NCBI GenBank assembly: GCA_000230955.3
Contig: CP007060.1
Coordinates: forward strand, 930,001 to 994,000
Reading direction: 5' to 3'
DNA length: 64,000 bases
From: Halobacterium sp. DL1
Lineage (GTDB): Archaea; Halobacteriota; Halobacteria; Halobacteriales; Halobacteriaceae
Shown: positions 17,569 through 25,004 of the stretch, in pieces
Layout of the letters: each line of letters begins with the position of its first letter
Position numbering within the stretch: position 1 is the stretch's first letter
Notes under the pieces: model-generated
Seen by the model: only the letters and a program-made list of their open reading frames with translations
Databases searched by the model: none
Told to the model about the DNA's origin: nothing
Position numbers and translations under genes: made by a program

Positions 17569-17901
17569 ATGACTTTCGTCACTAAACTCTCCCTGAAGAG
17601 CGGGGACCGCGCGGCCCTCGACGGCGTCGTCTCCGACATCAAGGAGACCTGCCGCCGGAAGGGCGCCCAGATGAAGGGCCCCCACTCGGACGCGCCGAGC
17701 AAACTCTCCGTACCGCTGTACGTCAGACTCGACGGCGACGACGGGGCGTCTGCTGGCACCTGGACCTACACCGTCTACCGCCGCCGCATCGAACTGTACG
17801 GCCACGACGACCTCGCTCGCTCCATCATGGAGCGGGAGTTCCCGGACAGCGTCCACGTCGAAGCGGAACTCGAACAGCAGAAACCCCTCGGCTCGGCGTA
17901 A
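17569..17901 (+). CDS. Ribosomal protein uS10-like paralogue
   Basis: A 110-residue basic/acidic mixed protein starting MTFVTKLSLKSGDRAALDG. The region KGPHSDAPSKLSVPLYVRLDG resembles the loop of ribosomal protein S10, which normally has a conserved KGP...PLPT pattern, and YRRRIELYGHDDLARSIM is near the S10 C-terminal strand pattern. Haloarchaea carry such an extra S10-family protein besides the operonic rpsJ. Its role on or off the ribosome is unknown. The ATG at 17569 is preferred because the upstream in-frame extension has no similarity. Confidence 0.65.
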   Translation: MTFVTKLSLKSGDRAALDGVVSDIKETCRRKGAQMKGPHSDAPSKLSVPLYVRLDGDDGASAGTWTYTVYRRRIELYGHDDLARSIMEREFPDSVHVEAELEQQKPLGSA

Positions 17902-17965
17902 TCTCGCAGTCGACCTGTCTCGACTCTCCTCTCCGATAAAACAGACCGACGAGCGGCCGGTGCGC

Positions 17966-18232
17966 CTAGAACGCGCTCTCGCCGACCGTCTCGATGAACT
18001 CCGCCTCGCCGACGTGGTCGTCGTCGTCGAACTCGGTGACGCGGAGCAACACGCGCTTGTCGACCAGATTCACCGACTCGTCCGGCAGGTGGAGTACCGT
18101 GTCGCCGATGCGAGCGATGGGCGTCCCGTCCCGGTCGCCGGTGACGAACACCGACAGTTCGTCGCCGACGTCGAAGCTCGGATGGTTCGTCCGGAACGAC
18201 AGCCCCTCCGTGAACGCGTCGAAGCGACTCAT
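17966..18232 (-). CDS. Small conserved haloarchaeal protein encoded after nhaC
   Basis: An 88-residue protein beginning MSRFDAFTEGLSFRTNHPSFDVGDELSVFV. The beta-rich pattern (GDELSVFVTGDRDGTPIARIGDTVLHLPD) looks like a small OB or TRAM-type barrel, but no family is assigned with certainty. Its ATG overlaps the nhaC stop as ATGA, so it was originally co-translated with nhaC. The insertion in nhaC upstream probably reduces or rewires its expression. The function is unknown. Confidence 0.6.
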   Translation of the reverse strand: MSRFDAFTEGLSFRTNHPSFDVGDELSVFVTGDRDGTPIARIGDTVLHLPDESVNLVDKRVLLRVTEFDDDDHVGEAEFIETVGESAF

Positions 18233-19104
18233 AGGCGATCGACCTCCTCGGACTTGCGGTCGCTAGTGTACTCCAGCCCGAACCCGGTGAGCGCGGCGAG
18301 CAGGAACACCGCCACGAGCACCCAGCCGTGGAACACGTACGGCACGACGTCCGCCGGGTTCACGACCATCGCCTGGGTGAACCACTCGTACTCGTCGGGG
18401 AGCCCTTGTAGCTGGGTGTAGCCGACGAGCACGCCGCCCGACCAGGGGAAGATGTAGCCGAGCGCGGACGTGTTCGCGTCGAGGATGTTCGCGCGCCGGT
18501 AGCCGTTGATGTTGAACCGCTCGCCGACCCGGGCGATGTACGGCCCGATGGCAATTTCAGCGGCCGTGTTGATCGTGATCATCGCGTTGACGATTGCGGT
18601 CCCGAGCACCATCGACGTTTCTGCGCGCCGAACGCTGGTCGCGACCGATTCGAGCAGCCAGTCCTGGAGCGCTTCGAAGCCACCGCCGCGGATCATGACC
18701 TGCGCCGCCGCGACGATGAGCAACACGAGCACGATGAGCGGGAAGAAGCCCGCTGCCCCGCTGTAGAGGCTGCCACCTACTGCCGCACCGACGCCCTCCT
18801 GGGTCGTGTCGACGAGTTCGACGAACGGGAGCCAGGAGAGCGACTGCGCGATTTCGAGGCCCTCCGGCGCCTGGAAGACGACCATGTCGGCGACCGACGC
18901 CAGTCCGAAGAGGACGTTGAAGACGAACGCCACGATGATGCCCCAGGAGATGGCCTCGATGATGTGTCGTCCCGCGACGGCAGTGCCGATGACGACGAGC
19001 ATCGAGACGAGGTGGAGGAGCCCTGCGGGCTCGCTCTCACCGACGAAGATCTGCTGGGCTTCGGCGGCGATGTCGATGCCGGACATCAGGCCACCCGCGA
19101 CCAC
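18229..19104 (-). pseudogene. nhaC: C-terminal part of NhaC-family antiporter, separated by insertion
   Basis: 292 codons of the C-terminal half of an NhaC-type Na+/H+ antiporter, with about six hydrophobic helices. Conserved pieces include SALGYIFPWSGGVLVGY, AVAGRHIIEAISWG and INTAAEIAIGPYIARVGERF. The N-terminal half lies at 25005-25706, beyond a 5,900-base insertion. Joining the two at the insertion gives one open frame of 526 codons including the stop (525 residues), reading ...AFAG-YVVAGGLMSG across the scar. The fragment has an in-frame ATG six codons in and could be read from tnpB transcripts, but half a transporter is unlikely to work. NhaC-type transport is therefore probably lost here. 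Confidence 0.9.
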
Positions 19105-19157
19105 ATGACATCCTCCCCGGCGTGAACGCCGGGGTTTCCTCACGCTGGGGGTATCGC

Positions 19158-20438
19158 TTACCGGCTCACGGAGGCAACTTGCGGGTTCGTATGCTCCTCG
19201 TTGGGAACTGAGCGTGGTGACTCTGACCAATTATGGTCGTCCCACTTGAGGCATACAGGCCGTGCCATCGACCGTGTTACCGTCGTCTGCCGCCTCAGGA
19301 ACGTTTCTGACGCCGTGAGGTCGGCGTGTCCCTCGAATCCGCACGGACACGTCAGCGTGTCGTGGTGGCGCGTCGTATCCTCTGTTGAACCGCAGTTCGG
19401 ACACTCCTGACTCGTCCACGCCTCAGACCGAACCTCGACCGACATACCGTATTCTTCGGCTGTGCACGCCAGTCGGTTCACGAACGCGCGGAACGCCCAG
19501 AAATTGTGAGTCTTCGCGTTCGTCTCCACCGACCAGTGCGTTTCCAGTACATCCGTCAACGCTCCAACGTACACTGTCGAAACACCCTCGTCGTACAGGC
19601 GTTCGATGAGGTCACGGGCGAGTGCGTCTTGAGCGTGATCACGCCGCTTGGTACGCCGGTCGTACAGGCGTCGGATGCGGTGACTGCTGTATCGACCGTC
19701 TTCCAAGAGTGATTGGAGACGTGCTATTTCTCGCGTCGTCTCACGGAACCGCTCGAACAGGTCACGTCCTTCGTACAGGAGTTGTTGGCCGGTTGTGGTT
19801 GTGCAAGCGACGAGGTTGTTCGCACCAATGTCCAGAGCGGCTTCTTCCGAAGCCAGTGGTTGTGCCAGTCGAGAATGGTCTTCGCTGATTGTGACTGGCT
19901 GAAAGGCCCTGAACGATTGGGCTTGCTCGTCGTAGAACAACTCTAATCGGCCCTGCTTGTCGTACTCTTTCCAGTTGGGGTCGCCTCGAAGTTCGAGCCG
20001 GAGGCGTTCGCGGTGTCCCAATCCGTACTCGTCTTTCAGGTCTTTGCCGACAAGGATTTCGAGTCGGGAGTATTCACCCCACTCAACGGAGTACGACGTG
20101 TTGCGGATGTACGTGCGGAGTTCTCTCCCGTCTTCCGAGTTGCCCCAGAATCCGGGTTTGCCGTTCGCTTCTCCCTTCTTCTTGAGGCTGAAGAACGACT
20201 TCCACGCTTCGCGGTTCTTGCGCTCAATCTGCTGAACCGTGGACGCACCGAGAACACCGCTGTAGCGACCGCGATACTCGCTGATGTCCCATACGTCTCC
20301 ATCTGGGTCAGCATAGTTCTCGCGGCGCTCATAGTTGATTTCGTTCCAGAGAGCGGCAGAAGCGTCCAACAGCCGTCGAAGCAACTCCTCGTCCTCTGGG
20401 GACTGCGGAATCACGTCGAACGTGTTGGCTCGCTTCAT
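19158..20438 (-). CDS. tnpB: TnpB, IS200/IS605 group, with variant RuvC-II motif (left copy)
   Basis: A 426-residue RNA-guided-nuclease-family protein (TnpB, ancestor of Cas12). RuvC-I aspartate is Asp203 (ALDIGANN). The zinc finger has Cys346, Cys349, Cys364 and Cys366. The RuvC-III aspartate is Asp373 in GHADLTAS. The usual RuvC-II E-D-L motif is replaced by VGALTDV, with Gly292 where the glutamate is expected. A glutamate at 339 (RSEAWTSQ) lies about 47 residues later, where rearranged TnpB/Fanzor proteins place the alternative catalytic residue. Downstream of the stop, the right-end sequence should form the 3' scaffold of an omega/re RNA whose guide is flanking DNA, here nhaC. Confidence 0.88.
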   Translation of the reverse strand: MKRANTFDVIPQSPEDEELLRRLLDASAALWNEINYERRENYADPDGDVWDISEYRGRYSGVLGASTVQQIERKNREAWKSFFSLKKKGEANGKPGFWGNSEDGRELRTYIRNTSYSVEWGEYSRLEILVGKDLKDEYGLGHRERLRLELRGDPNWKEYDKQGRLELFYDEQAQSFRAFQPVTISEDHSRLAQPLASEEAALDIGANNLVACTTTTGQQLLYEGRDLFERFRETTREIARLQSLLEDGRYSSHRIRRLYDRRTKRRDHAQDALARDLIERLYDEGVSTVYVGALTDVLETHWSVETNAKTHNFWAFRAFVNRLACTAEEYGMSVEVRSEAWTSQECPNCGSTEDTTRHHDTLTCPCGFEGHADLTASETFLRRQTTVTRSMARPVCLKWDDHNWSESPRSVPNEEHTNPQVASVSR

Positions 20439-20491
20439 CGACTACATATTATATCGTAACGCACATAAATATTCCGTTCATGTGATATTAT

Positions 20492-20629
20492 ATGGTTGCA
20501 ATTCGCATCGAGTTTGACGACGACGAACAGTACGAACGACTGAAGGAATTGAAGAAGCACCGTGGATTGACGTGGAAGGGCTTACTCCTCGAAGGAGAGA
20601 AGAAAGTCAGAGAGGATACCCCTGAATAA
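20492..20629 (+). CDS. Small IS-encoded protein divergent from tnpB (left copy)
   Basis: A 45-residue open frame beginning MVAIRIEFDDDEQYERLKEL and ending with an acidic tail. It reads divergently from tnpB with a 53-base AT-rich gap that contains paired TATATTAT-like boxes, probably both promoters. The first strand (VAIRIEF) followed by two helices suggests a ribbon-helix-helix DNA-binding fold. Similar small genes accompany haloarchaeal IS1341-type elements as far as I recall. A regulator of tnpB is plausible but unproven. No ribosome-binding site is obvious, so leaderless translation is likely. Confidence 0.65.
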   Translation: MVAIRIEFDDDEQYERLKELKKHRGLTWKGLLLEGEKKVREDTPE

Positions 20630-20705
20630 GCGTCGAACGTGGTTTGTGCCGTGGAGTGTCGGATTCACGCCCGCCGTGAACGGCGGGACTCTCTCCTTGA
20701 TTCAG

Positions 20706-20790
20706 GTAGCTCTCCGACGTCCTCGTCGGTCAGGGCGCTCTCTTCGACGGCTTCGGCCACCTGCTCGAGGGCGTTGGTGTCGTCGCCCAT
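20706..20790 (-). pseudogene. 5' fragment of an unknown gene cut by the left IS copy
   Basis: An ATG at 20790 opens a frame, MGDDTNALEQVAEAVEESAL followed by TDEDVGE, that runs into the IS left end after about 27-28 codons. Removing the TnpB element at 20799-22388 would put this start 11 bases after the vapC stop, with GTAGGAAG before the ATG, so it was probably a third gene downstream of vapBC. It could instead be the missing N-terminus of the HTH fragment at 23272-23403, but a direct join at CTAC leaves the two halves out of frame by one base. Confidence 0.55.
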
Positions 20791-20923
20791 CTTCCTACAA
20801 GGAGGGAATCCCGGCCTTCAGGCCGGGAGGGAATCCGACAACTGCTGAACTAACCACGCTCAGATGCTCGGTCTGAATGCCGACCGTCATCTTTAACTTA
20901 CGTGGGTCCTTATGTTTTGTCGG

Positions 20924-21085
20924 ATGAGAGCCGATTTCGATATGGAGCGTGGCGGGCCACTTCACGAGGTTGTGAAGGACTATGCCCGCGATCACGGGAT
21001 ACGACACTCACGAGCGTACCCCGAACTCCTCCGCAAAGGACTCGAATCCGAAGGCTACGATGTCAACGACTCAGACAGCGAATAA
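20924..21085 (+). CDS. Small IS-encoded protein overlapping the tnpB start
   Basis: A 53-residue frame, MRADFDMERGGPLHEVVKDY and so on to NDSDSE, that overlaps the start of tnpB by 26 bases in another frame. It has the size and position of the accessory small gene seen in the flanking IS copies but a different sequence and the same orientation as tnpB. The content, a helix-rich GPLHEVVKDYARDHG then RAYPELLRKGLESEGYDV, may be a small DNA-binding protein. AT-rich sequence at about 20890-20920 (CTTTAACTTACG, CCTTATGTTTTG) may be its promoter. The function is not known. Confidence 0.55.
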   Translation: MRADFDMERGGPLHEVVKDYARDHGIRHSRAYPELLRKGLESEGYDVNDSDSE

Positions 21086-22334
21086 AACACTGGAAGCCAC
21101 GCTCGTACCGCCCACACGGTGCAAAGAGCAACGCCTCCAGCAAACGCTGTCCGAATACCGTGAGGCACTACATGACGCCTTCGAGCAAAACTGTACGACG
21201 ATGAGTGCCACGAACGACGTGGTGACACCGTACAACCTGCCGTACCAAGCGAAAGACGCCCTCAAATCATACGTCCCGAAACTCCACAAGACGTACAACG
21301 CTCAGGAATTGGATGACGAACACCCGCTCCGATTCGTGAACCGAGCCGGGAAGTTCGACCGCGACTCCTCGCGTGAGTACGAAATCTGCTGGAACGTTCC
21401 GCAACCCGGTCGCGGAACTAACTTCTGGATTCCTCTTCGATTAAATCCAAACCAGCAAGAGTTCTGGGACGATCTACTCGATGAGGAATCGAGTACGAAC
21501 GTGGGCGAGCTTCGCTTGCAGAAACACCGAAAGACGTGGACGCTCCACGTCACCGTCGAATACGAGATCGAGGATACTTCCGAACACCCCGAGAATCCGA
21601 CTCGGGTTGGATTCGATATTGGCGAGTCAATGTTGGTCACGGGCTGTGCCCTCCAACACGACACTCCCACGAAACCACTGTTAATCAACGGGAAAGAAGC
21701 CAAGCGAATCCGAAAAGAGATGCACACAACGCTCAAACGACTCCAAGAGCGAGACGCTTCGGACTGGCGTACCGAGGAACGATTCTCGTACTACCAGAAT
21801 CGACTCACAGACATCATCGAGAAGGCGTCTCGTGAGTCTGTGGAGTATGCTCGCCAGTTCGAGAATCCCGTCATCGTGATGGAGGACTTGGCATACATCC
21901 GTGAGTCGCTGGACTACGGGAAGTACATGAATCGACGGTTGCATTCGTGGGCTTTTGCTCGGTTGCAGGGGCGTATTGAGGACAAAGCCCGAGACGCGGG
22001 TATTCCGGTGCGGTACGTCCACCCGCAGTACACCAGCAAGACGTGCCACTTGTGCAAGCACATCGGGTATCGGCCTCGGCAAGCCGAGTTCAAGTGCAGA
22101 AACCCGGAGTGCCACGTATCGACGTTTCAAGCCGACATCAACGCGAGTGCGAACATCGCACGTCGCGTAGACCCGTGGGGAGAGAGTCTACCAGTGAAAC
22201 AGGTGGACGATGACTCGCCACAGGACGGGAGCCGTTGTGACACGGCCACGACTCACTGTGAGCAGAGCGAGACATCCTCGCAGATGACACTCACAACATT
22301 CCAAGAGTCGAAATCCACTGCCAGCGACGACTAA
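21060..22334 (+). CDS. tnpB: TnpB, canonical RuvC type
   Basis: A 424-residue TnpB with a complete RuvC triad: Asp186 (GFDIGESM), Glu275 (VIVMEDLAYI) and Asp359 (FQADINASAN). The zinc finger uses Cys329, Cys332, Cys346 and Cys351. It should be an RNA-guided DNA nuclease. The omega RNA would cover the 3' end of the gene and the right end to 22388, with the guide starting in the flanking sequence at 22389 (the vapC 3' end). The ATG at 21060 is chosen because it lies inside the small upstream gene with normal overlap; an earlier in-frame ATG at 20982 is less likely. Confidence 0.9.
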   Translation: MSTTQTANKTLEATLVPPTRCKEQRLQQTLSEYREALHDAFEQNCTTMSATNDVVTPYNLPYQAKDALKSYVPKLHKTYNAQELDDEHPLRFVNRAGKFDRDSSREYEICWNVPQPGRGTNFWIPLRLNPNQQEFWDDLLDEESSTNVGELRLQKHRKTWTLHVTVEYEIEDTSEHPENPTRVGFDIGESMLVTGCALQHDTPTKPLLINGKEAKRIRKEMHTTLKRLQERDASDWRTEERFSYYQNRLTDIIEKASRESVEYARQFENPVIVMEDLAYIRESLDYGKYMNRRLHSWAFARLQGRIEDKARDAGIPVRYVHPQYTSKTCHLCKHIGYRPRQAEFKCRNPECHVSTFQADINASANIARRVDPWGESLPVKQVDDDSPQDGSRCDTATTHCEQSETSSQMTLTTFQESKSTASDD

Positions 22335-22391
22335 CTGGCATTCCCACCGTGTGGGAAGCCCCGTCGTTTACGACGGGGAGGATGTCACCGG

Positions 22392-22820
22392 TCAGTTGAA
22401 CGGGTTGTCGGGCGTTTCCAGCCGCGTGACACCGTCGAGCGTGTCGAAGTCGTCGTCGAATGAATACAGGTACTCGATACCCTCGCGCTGCATGTATGCG
22501 GCGATGGTCGCGTCTCCGAACGACAGCCCCTCGTAGGTCTGGAACAGGTCGACGGCGCTGGGGAAGTCCTTCTGGGCCGCGTGCAGTACCTCGAATCCGG
22601 CGGACTGGTTCAGCCGCTCGTAGGTCTCGACGGCCTTCGAGTGCCGTTTCCGGTTGTGTATCCAGTTCAGCGTTTCGAGGACGATGTAGTTCGTCACTCG
22701 CCCCGTCGGGAGGTCGCCGTGATCCATCCCTTGGACGATCTCCATCGCGACGTTGTGGTGTTCATCGTCGGCGTCCGCCATCCCGACGAGGACACCTGTG
22801 TCGACGACTGCGACCGCCAT
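22392..22820 (-). CDS. vapC: VapC-type PIN-domain toxin
   Basis: A 142-residue PIN-domain protein predicted to be an Mg2+-dependent RNase toxin. Metal-site acids are Asp7 (VVDTGVLV), Glu49 (IVLETLNWI), Asp103 (SFGDATIAAY) and Asp122/124 (YSFDDDFD). It seems full length, although the nested TnpB element lies only 3 bases after its stop. Its ATG shares one base with the stop of the antitoxin gene (TGATG), so the two are co-translated. Targets of VapC toxins are often tRNA or rRNA; that is not visible here. Confidence 0.88.
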   Translation of the reverse strand: MAVAVVDTGVLVGMADADDEHHNVAMEIVQGMDHGDLPTGRVTNYIVLETLNWIHNRKRHSKAVETYERLNQSAGFEVLHAAQKDFPSAVDLFQTYEGLSFGDATIAAYMQREGIEYLYSFDDDFDTLDGVTRLETPDNPFN

Positions 22821-23089
22821 CAGTTGCTCTCCGAGAACGCGGGGTCGCCCTCGTGGCCGGCGAGGTCGTGCGTCTCAGACCCGCCGCCACCCATCGACAC
22901 CGGCTCGAAGTCGTCGAAGGCGCCGTATCGCTGCTTGACGACCTCGACCGAGAGGTTCCCCTCGTCGTCGGTGTCCCAGCGGAGCTTGTCGCCGGCCTCG
23001 ATGTCGAGACGGCGCCGGAGCGCCGCCGGGATCGTGACCATCCCTCGGTCGCTGACCTTCGTTTCCTCGGGAGCTTCTTCAGTTGCCAT
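22820..23089 (-). CDS. vapB: AbrB/MazE-type antitoxin partner of VapC
   Basis: An 89-residue protein with an N-terminal swapped-hairpin AbrB domain: VSDRGMVTIPAALRRRLDIE and GDKLRW (residues 12-38). The C-terminal tail (VVKQRYGAFDDFEPVSM then a glycine-rich stretch) would wrap the toxin. It lies directly upstream of vapC with a one-base overlap. Such proteins repress their own operon by DNA binding. The ATG at 23089 is the only reasonable start. Confidence 0.85.
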   Translation of the reverse strand: MATEEAPEETKVSDRGMVTIPAALRRRLDIEAGDKLRWDTDDEGNLSVEVVKQRYGAFDDFEPVSMGGGGSETHDLAGHEGDPAFSESN

Positions 23090-23137
23090 ACCCGACAGTA
23101 CAGCCTCTCTTGTGATACATGTTGCGCCACATGCGGG

Positions 23138-23275
23138 TCAGCCGGGAAACCAGTCGATGCGCCGCTTCTCCCGAATCGTGGCGGCCATCTCCTTGGCCAT
23201 CGCCTCGCGGTTCTCTTCGCTGACGTCCTCGTCGACGAGCATCCCACGGCCGGCGTCGTCCTTGTCCTCGGTCAT
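23138..23275 (-). CDS. 45-residue acidic protein in the vapBC neighbourhood
   Basis: The start at 23275 overlaps the stop of the HTH fragment as ATGA. The product (MTEDKDDAGRGMLVDEDVSE and then a helical EENREAMAKEMAATIREKRR, ending DWFPG) has one long amphipathic helix. It has no domain I recognise. Coupling to a small HTH protein resembles the organisation of a toxin-antitoxin or regulatory pair, but nothing more can be said. Gap to vapB is 48 bases. Confidence 0.5.
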   Translation of the reverse strand: MTEDKDDAGRGMLVDEDVSEENREAMAKEMAATIREKRRIDWFPG

Positions 23276-23403
23276 AGTCCGTAGAGTTCGCTCCGCTCGA
23301 GGGCGCGGCTCACCGTCGACCGAGCGCAGTCCAGCCGGTCGGCGGCCTTCCGCTTCGAGAGTTCGTCTTTCTGCACCATGTCGAGGACGGCGACGACGTC
23401 GTG
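23272..23403 (-). pseudogene. 3' fragment of a small helix-turn-helix protein gene cut by the right IS copy
   Basis: The last 43 codons before the stop read HDVVAVLDMVQKDELSKRKA then ADRLDCARSTVSRALERSEL and YGL. ELSKRKAADRLDCARSTVSRAL is a clear helix-turn-helix (winged-helix or resolvase-type recognition unit). The N-terminus is missing: the right IS copy's right end starts at 23404. The remaining frame continues into the IS and could give a chimeric protein, but no start signal supports this. Confidence 0.7.
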
Positions 23404-23456
23404 ATGACATCCTCCCCGGCGTGAACGCCGGGGTTTCCTCACGCTGGGGGTATCGC

Positions 23457-24737
23457 TTACCGGCTCACGGAGGCAACTTGCGGGTTCGTATGCTCCTCGT
23501 TGGGAACTGAGCGTGGTGACTCTGACCAATTATGGTCGTCCCACTTGAGGCATACAGGCCGTGCCATCGACCGTGTTACCGTCGTCTGCCGCCTCAGGAA
23601 CGTTTCTGACGCCGTGAGGTCGGCGTGTCCCTCGAATCCGCACGGACACGTCAGCGTGTCGTGGTGGCGCGTCGTATCCTCTGTTGAACCGCAGTTCGGA
23701 CACTCCTGACTCGTCCACGCCTCAGACCGAACCTCGACCGACATACCGTATTCTTCGGCTGTGCACGCCAGTCGGTTCACGAACGCGCGGAACGCCCAGA
23801 AATTGTGAGTCTTCGCGTTCGTCTCCACCGACCAGTGCGTTTCCAGTACATCCGTCAACGCTCCAACGTACACTGTCGAAACACCCTCGTCGTACAGGCG
23901 TTCGATGAGGTCACGGGCGAGTGCGTCTTGAGCGTGATCACGCCGCTTGGTACGCCGGTCGTACAGGCGTCGGATGCGGTGACTGCTGTATCGACCGTCT
24001 TCCAAGAGTGATTGGAGACGTGCTATTTCTCGCGTCGTCTCACGGAACCGCTCGAACAGGTCACGTCCTTCGTACAGGAGTTGTTGGCCGGTTGTGGTTG
24101 TGCAAGCGACGAGGTTGTTCGCACCAATGTCCAGAGCGGCTTCTTCCGAAGCCAGTGGTTGTGCCAGTCGAGAATGGTCTTCGCTGATTGTGACTGGCTG
24201 AAAGGCCCTGAACGATTGGGCTTGCTCGTCGTAGAACAACTCTAATCGGCCCTGCTTGTCGTACTCTTTCCAGTTGGGGTCGCCTCGAAGTTCGAGCCGG
24301 AGGCGTTCGCGGTGTCCCAATCCGTACTCGTCTTTCAGGTCTTTGCCGACAAGGATTTCGAGTCGGGAGTATTCACCCCACTCAACGGAGTACGACGTGT
24401 TGCGGATGTACGTGCGGAGTTCTCTCCCGTCTTCCGAGTTGCCCCAGAATCCGGGTTTGCCGTTCGCTTCTCCCTTCTTCTTGAGGCTGAAGAACGACTT
24501 CCACGCTTCGCGGTTCTTGCGCTCAATCTGCTGAACCGTGGACGCACCGAGAACACCGCTGTAGCGACCGCGATACTCGCTGATGTCCCATACGTCTCCA
24601 TCTGGGTCAGCATAGTTCTCGCGGCGCTCATAGTTGATTTCGTTCCAGAGAGCGGCAGAAGCGTCCAACAGCCGTCGAAGCAACTCCTCGTCCTCTGGGG
24701 ACTGCGGAATCACGTCGAACGTGTTGGCTCGCTTCAT
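23457..24737 (-). CDS. tnpB: TnpB, IS200/IS605 group, variant RuvC-II (right copy)
   Basis: Same 426-residue protein as the gene at 19158-20438, including Gly292 at the usual RuvC-II glutamate position and the possible alternative Glu339. The only difference is genomic context: the guide part of its omega RNA would read into the HTH gene fragment (from 23403 leftward on the minus strand) instead of nhaC. The two copies therefore predict the same protein with two different guides. Confidence 0.88.
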   Translation of the reverse strand: MKRANTFDVIPQSPEDEELLRRLLDASAALWNEINYERRENYADPDGDVWDISEYRGRYSGVLGASTVQQIERKNREAWKSFFSLKKKGEANGKPGFWGNSEDGRELRTYIRNTSYSVEWGEYSRLEILVGKDLKDEYGLGHRERLRLELRGDPNWKEYDKQGRLELFYDEQAQSFRAFQPVTISEDHSRLAQPLASEEAALDIGANNLVACTTTTGQQLLYEGRDLFERFRETTREIARLQSLLEDGRYSSHRIRRLYDRRTKRRDHAQDALARDLIERLYDEGVSTVYVGALTDVLETHWSVETNAKTHNFWAFRAFVNRLACTAEEYGMSVEVRSEAWTSQECPNCGSTEDTTRHHDTLTCPCGFEGHADLTASETFLRRQTTVTRSMARPVCLKWDDHNWSESPRSVPNEEHTNPQVASVSR

Positions 24738-24790
24738 CGACTACATATTATATCGTAACGCACATAAATATTCCGTTCATGTGATATTAT

Positions 24791-24928
24791 ATGGTTGCAA
24801 TTCGCATCGAGTTTGACGACGACGAACAGTACGAACGACTGAAGGAATTGAAGAAGCACCGTGGATTGACGTGGAAGGGCTTACTCCTCGAAGGAGAGAA
24901 GAAAGTCAGAGAGGATACCCCTGAATAA
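24791..24928 (+). CDS. Small IS-encoded protein divergent from tnpB (right copy)
   Basis: Identical to the 45-residue gene at 20492-20629, with the same 53-base AT-rich divergent gap to tnpB. It may be a ribbon-helix-helix-like regulator of the element. Its reading direction points out of the IS towards the nhaC N-terminal fragment, but the stop lies 76 bases inside the element. Confidence 0.65.
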   Translation: MVAIRIEFDDDEQYERLKELKKHRGLTWKGLLLEGEKKVREDTPE

Positions 24929-25004
24929 GCGTCGAACGTGGTTTGTGCCGTGGAGTGTCGGATTCACGCCCGCCGTGAACGGCGGGACTCTCTCCTTGAT
25001 TCAG

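Larger units (their letters stand above)
19105..20705 (-). mobile_element. IS1341-type element, left copy (1,601 bases)
   Basis: IS200/IS605-group element with tnpB but no tnpA. The right end has a perfect hairpin CCCCGGCG-TGAA-CGCCGGGG at 19115-19134. The left end has CCCGCCG-TGAA-CGGCGGG at 20670-20687. Inside are tnpB (minus) and a divergent 45-residue gene. Without its own Y1 transposase the element depends on a TnpA in trans. It appears identical to the copy at 23404-25004. Confidence 0.88.
20799..22388 (+). mobile_element. Second type of TnpB element nested in the cargo (1,590 bases)
   Basis: An IS200/IS605-group element unrelated in TnpB sequence to the flanking copies. The left end starts after CTAC (20795-20798) and has a hairpin CCCGGCC-TTCA-GGCCGGG at 20810-20827. 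The right end has TTCCCAC-CGT-GTGGGAA (22341-22357) and CCCCGTCG-TTTA-CGACGGGG (22359-22378), then GAGGATGTCAC. The end GAGGATGTCA is shared with the flanking IS copies. No tnpA is present. The element is inserted just after the vapC stop codon. Confidence 0.8.
19105..25004. mobile_element. Composite-transposon-like insertion in nhaC (5,900 bases)
   Basis: Two identical, same-direction IS copies (19105-20705 and 23404-25004) enclose 2.7 kb of cargo. The outer ends are the right end (tnpB 3' side) of the left copy and the left end of the right copy, so the whole block can act as a single IS200/IS605-type unit. No target duplication is seen, as expected for this group. The bases CTAC (GTAG at 25005-25008 on the plus strand) precede the outer left end. 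The cargo holds a third TnpB element, vapBC, a 45-residue gene and two truncated genes. The cargo ends belong to genes unrelated to nhaC, so it came from another locus or a plasmid. Confidence 0.85.
23404..25004 (-). mobile_element. IS1341-type element, right copy (1,601 bases)
   Basis: Appears base-for-base identical to 19105-20705, in the same orientation, offset by 4,299 bases. The left end abuts CTAC of nhaC (GTAG at 25005-25008 on the plus strand) and the right end abuts the HTH gene fragment. The identity implies a recent duplication or homologous recombination between copies. As direct repeats the two copies can also recombine to delete the cargo and leave a single IS in nhaC. Confidence 0.88.

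Noticed and set aside
18229-19230. A continuous 333-codon frame that could be an intact transporter with its own start in the IS
   Set aside because: The first 42 codons are IS right-end sequence and only half the NhaC helices are present; the other half is at 25005-25706.
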